Of a DNA stretch of 8,515 nt, positions 7,508-8,515 are shown piece by piece. The notes beneath the pieces were generated by a model. That model saw only the letters and a program-made list of their open reading frames with translations, searched no databases and was not told the DNA's origin. The stretch is from Chitinophagaceae bacterium UBA3961 (lineage in GTDB: Bacteria > Bacteroidota > Bacteroidia > Chitinophagales > Chitinophagaceae), in contig DGDD01000079.1 in NCBI GenBank assembly GCA_002385265.1, forward strand, positions 1-8,515, given 5' to 3'. Each line of letters begins with the position of its first letter. The stretch's first letter is position 1. A program made the translations under genes and the position numbers.

Positions 7508-7534
7508 CAAAGTTACGGAGAACCATGGTTGCAA
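7508..7534 (-). promoter_or_regulatory. Probable Bacteroidota-type promoter of recG
   Basis: On the minus strand, TAACTTTG (7515 to 7508) matches the Bacteroidota -7 consensus TAnnTTTG exactly. A TTG that could serve as the -33 element lies at 7534-7532, separated by 16 bases, slightly shorter than the usual spacing. Transcription would begin near 7500-7503, giving a leader of roughly 30 bases before the TTG start codon. This is sequence matching only. Confidence 0.6.
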
Positions 7535-7610
7535 TGAAAAGCTGTTGGGGTGGTGGTGGGGATTTAGTTGTGGAATGAGGCGTTGGGGGTTAGGCTTTAG
7601 TGAAAGTTGT

Positions 7611-7643
7611 AAGTTTTAAGTTTTTAAGTTTTTGAGTTTTTTT
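7611..7643 (+). repeat. AAGTTTT tandem microrepeat
   Basis: Four consecutive units, AAGTTTT, AAGTTTTT, AAGTTTTT and GAGTTTTTTT, are visible. This is simple-sequence DNA with no evident function and may vary in copy number between strains. Confidence 0.6.
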
Positions 7644-7683
7644 GCTGCTTCGCAGCGACATTCGTTGCGCACCTTTGCGTGGT

Positions 7684-7714
7684 CCCTGAGCCAACCGAAG
7701 GTTGAGTCGAAGGG
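7684..7714. repeat. REP-like palindromic element (CCCTGAGCC...CGAAGGG)
   Basis: CCCTGAGC and GTCGAAGGG enclose a perfect stem CAACC (7692-7696), loop GAA, GGTTG (7700-7704). The outer CCCT and AGGG can also pair. Elements of the form CCCTGAG-n-CGAAGGG are recurrent intergenic palindromes in many bacterial genomes. It could act as a weak transcript-end structure, but no T-tract follows on either strand. Confidence 0.55.
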
Positions 7715-7793
7715 CTTCCTTACGTTGCGGTTGAGTAAACTGTTGAAAAATTTAGACGACTAGTAGTCAATTAGAGATTTCGTTTCTATTTCA

Positions 7794-7864
7794 CCACAGA
7801 TACTCAGATTAGTGCAGATTAACACAAATTAGCCTCCGATATTCAATCAACCTGACTGCCGGCT
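7794..7864 (-). repeat. 71-base dispersed repeat module D, right copy
   Basis: This is the inverted counterpart of 234-304, ungapped, with about 55 of 71 identical positions by hand count. The longest identical run is TTGATT GAATATC-type wording in the first half; the second half near the CTGAGTATCTGTGG end is more diverged. It lies on the 3' side of the response-regulator/small-ORF pair, just as the left copy lies on the 3' side of porP. Confidence 0.7.
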
Positions 7865-7903
7865 GTTCAATTATTAATTATTACTTATTAATTGTTAATT
7901 AAC

Positions 7904-7928
7904 CCGGCTGTTTCATTATTAATTATTA
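7904..7928 (-). repeat. AT-rich repeat module A, right copy
   Basis: The reverse complement matches 24-48 at 24 of 25 positions. It sits between the 71-base module and the end of the small basic ORF, so the order A then D on one strand is the same in both copies. Here 39 bases separate the two modules, against 185 in the left copy, where modules B and C lie between them. Confidence 0.65.
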
Positions 7929-7955
7929 CTTGTTACTTATTAATTATTAATTATC

Positions 7956-8138
7956 TCAGTTCTTCTTCGCTCTCCTCATCATCGACAACAAGATCAACGG
8001 CGTTCTTCTCTTCGGGAAAACCGACAGTTTTTTATTGAAATGGGGTTTGGCGGTGATGCGTCTTGCTTTAGTAGCCATAACAGGAGTTTCGGTTGAGTTC
8101 AGTAATTTGTTCAAATCCATAAATAAGCAGTTGATCAT
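7956..8138 (-). CDS. Possible small basic protein, unrecognised
   Basis: An open frame of 60 codons begins with ATG at 8138, 5 bases after the response-regulator stop, and ends with TGA at 7956-7958. ATG codons at 8120 (54 residues) and 8078 (40 residues) are alternative starts; the sequence before 8138 contains GGAA but no strong Shine-Dalgarno. The product has 14 Lys or Arg against 2 acidic residues, most of them in the last 40 (MATKARRITAKPHFNKK ... RRTPLILLSMMRRAKKN). Such charge suggests contact with nucleic acid or membrane phospholipid if it is made, but I recognise no family. No signal peptide is evident. The frame remains open upstream as far as 8267 only by overlapping the response-regulator gene, so the longer version is unlikely. 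It may equally be a chance open frame next to repeats. Confidence 0.35.
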   Translation of the reverse strand: MINCLFMDLNKLLNSTETPVMATKARRITAKPHFNKKLSVFPKRRTPLILLSMMRRAKKN

Positions 8139-8143
8139 TTCCG

Positions 8144-8515
8144 TTAGCCTGCTGTACGCTTCAGCGCGTAGAAAGCAGGAGTGTCCATCATTCGTTGTAC
8201 AGTATTCAATAAATCCAGTGGATTGAAGGGCTTCAGAAAGTATTCTTGAATGCCCATTTGCAGGCACCGCTTGGTTGTTTCAATTTTTGAGTAATTGGAA
8301 AGAACCAAGAGGGGTATGTCTTTATAGCTACGATGGGTAATGAAATGTTCAATCAATTCCCAATCGGCCATATCTGTTTGTTGAGTAGAAACAATGATCA
8401 GGTCGGGCAATTTCTTTTTCGACAGCATGTAAAATGCCGAATGATGGTCCGGAGCGGTCACCACATTAAAATCGCCACCCAACACGCTTAATAGTAAAAA
8501 GCGGGTCGACTTTTG
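8144..8515 (-). CDS. Response-regulator receiver domain, C-terminal part; lacks phospho-acceptor Asp
   Basis: The frame is open to the right edge, so the N-terminus, including the conserved acidic pair, is outside the window; 123 residues are visible. The fold is recognisable from FNVVTA (16-21), PDLIIV (37-42), DIPLLVLS (66-73), the LQMGIQEYFLKPF segment (85-97) and the C-terminal helix LDLLNTVQRM. The conserved Lys (LKPF) and the Ser of LVLS are present. The position that normally holds the phosphorylated Asp, directly after PDLIIV, is Ser43 (codon 8389-8387), and the usual MP and DG that follow are QT and AD. It ends about 26 residues after LKPF, with no DNA-binding domain after the receiver in the visible part, so it may be a stand-alone receiver or the end of a longer protein. 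A GTG at 8485 is an internal codon rather than a believable start. Its partner is unknown. Confidence 0.85.
   Translation of the reverse strand, partial: QKSTRFLLLSVLGGDFNVVTAPDHHSAFYMLSKKKLPDLIIVSTQQTDMADWELIEHFITHRSYKDIPLLVLSNYSKIETTKRCLQMGIQEYFLKPFNPLDLLNTVQRMMDTPAFYALKRTAG

Larger units (their letters stand above)
7516..7955. other. Gene-free repeat mosaic between recG and the small basic ORF
   Basis: There is no credible gene in this 440-base stretch. From left to right it holds the -33 part of the recG promoter, a GTTAGGCTTTAG motif (7589-7600), four AAGTTTT-like tandem units (7611-7643), a small hairpin GCTGC-TTC-GCAGC (7644-7656), a REP-like hairpin (7684-7714), a less structured part, the second copy of the 71-base module (7794-7864), and an AT-rich segment made of ATTAATTATT-like words (7865-7953). 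The T-run at 7637-7643 precedes rather than follows the hairpin on the plus strand, so it is not a terminator. Confidence 0.75.

Noticed and set aside
7637..7656. Hairpin GCTGC-TTC-GCAGC with a T-run as a rho-independent terminator
   Set aside because: The T-run lies before the hairpin on the plus strand and becomes an A-run after it on the minus strand, so neither strand has the stem-then-T arrangement.
24..7928. A composite transposon bounded by inverted repeats
   Set aside because: There is no transposase or recombinase gene, no target-site duplication I can see, and the paired repeats are short and diverged. The enclosed recG is a housekeeping gene.
7956..8267. Longer 103-codon version of the small basic ORF
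   Set aside because: It would overlap the response-regulator coding sequence by more than 120 bases in another frame; the extra residues look like the shadow of that gene.

Overview
The window looks like chromosomal DNA from a member of the Bacteroidota, probably a Chitinophagaceae-like or related lineage. Three things point there: a PorP/SprF-family outer-membrane protein, a very large secreted protein ending in a gliding-motility-type (type B) C-terminal sorting domain of the type IX secretion system (T9SS), and a TAnnTTTG-type promoter box in front of recG with only weak Shine-Dalgarno signals. All supported genes lie on the minus strand, so they are described here from right to left.

Right edge to 7956: the C-terminal part of a response-regulator receiver domain, running off the window, in which the usual phospho-acceptor Asp is Ser. 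It is followed 5 bases later by a possible small, very basic protein that I do not recognise. From 7955 to about 7516 there is no gene, only a mosaic of short repeats and a REP-like hairpin; a promoter for recG sits at 7508-7515.

7473 to 1687: recG (complete, 696 residues, probable TTG start), then after 12 bases a 1227-residue secreted protein. That protein has a signal peptide, an ENKGQW-type N-terminal domain, seven SBBP-like repeats that could close a seven-bladed beta-propeller, four PKD domains and a type B sorting domain. The tight spacing suggests co-transcription, although the two functions are unrelated.

1686 to 1416 is non-coding and repeat-rich. 1415 to 345 is a PorP/SprF-family protein, the kind of partner that accompanies type B T9SS substrates. 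344 to 1 is again non-coding repeat.

The functional story is a probable T9SS substrate/partner pair next to a housekeeping DNA-repair helicase. I see no defence system, CRISPR array, transposase, tRNA or rRNA. The less ordinary signals are a sharp third-base composition break inside porP and at the 3' end of its large neighbour, the non-canonical receiver domain, and a composite intergenic repeat whose pieces recur in mirror order on the two sides of the porP-recG block.
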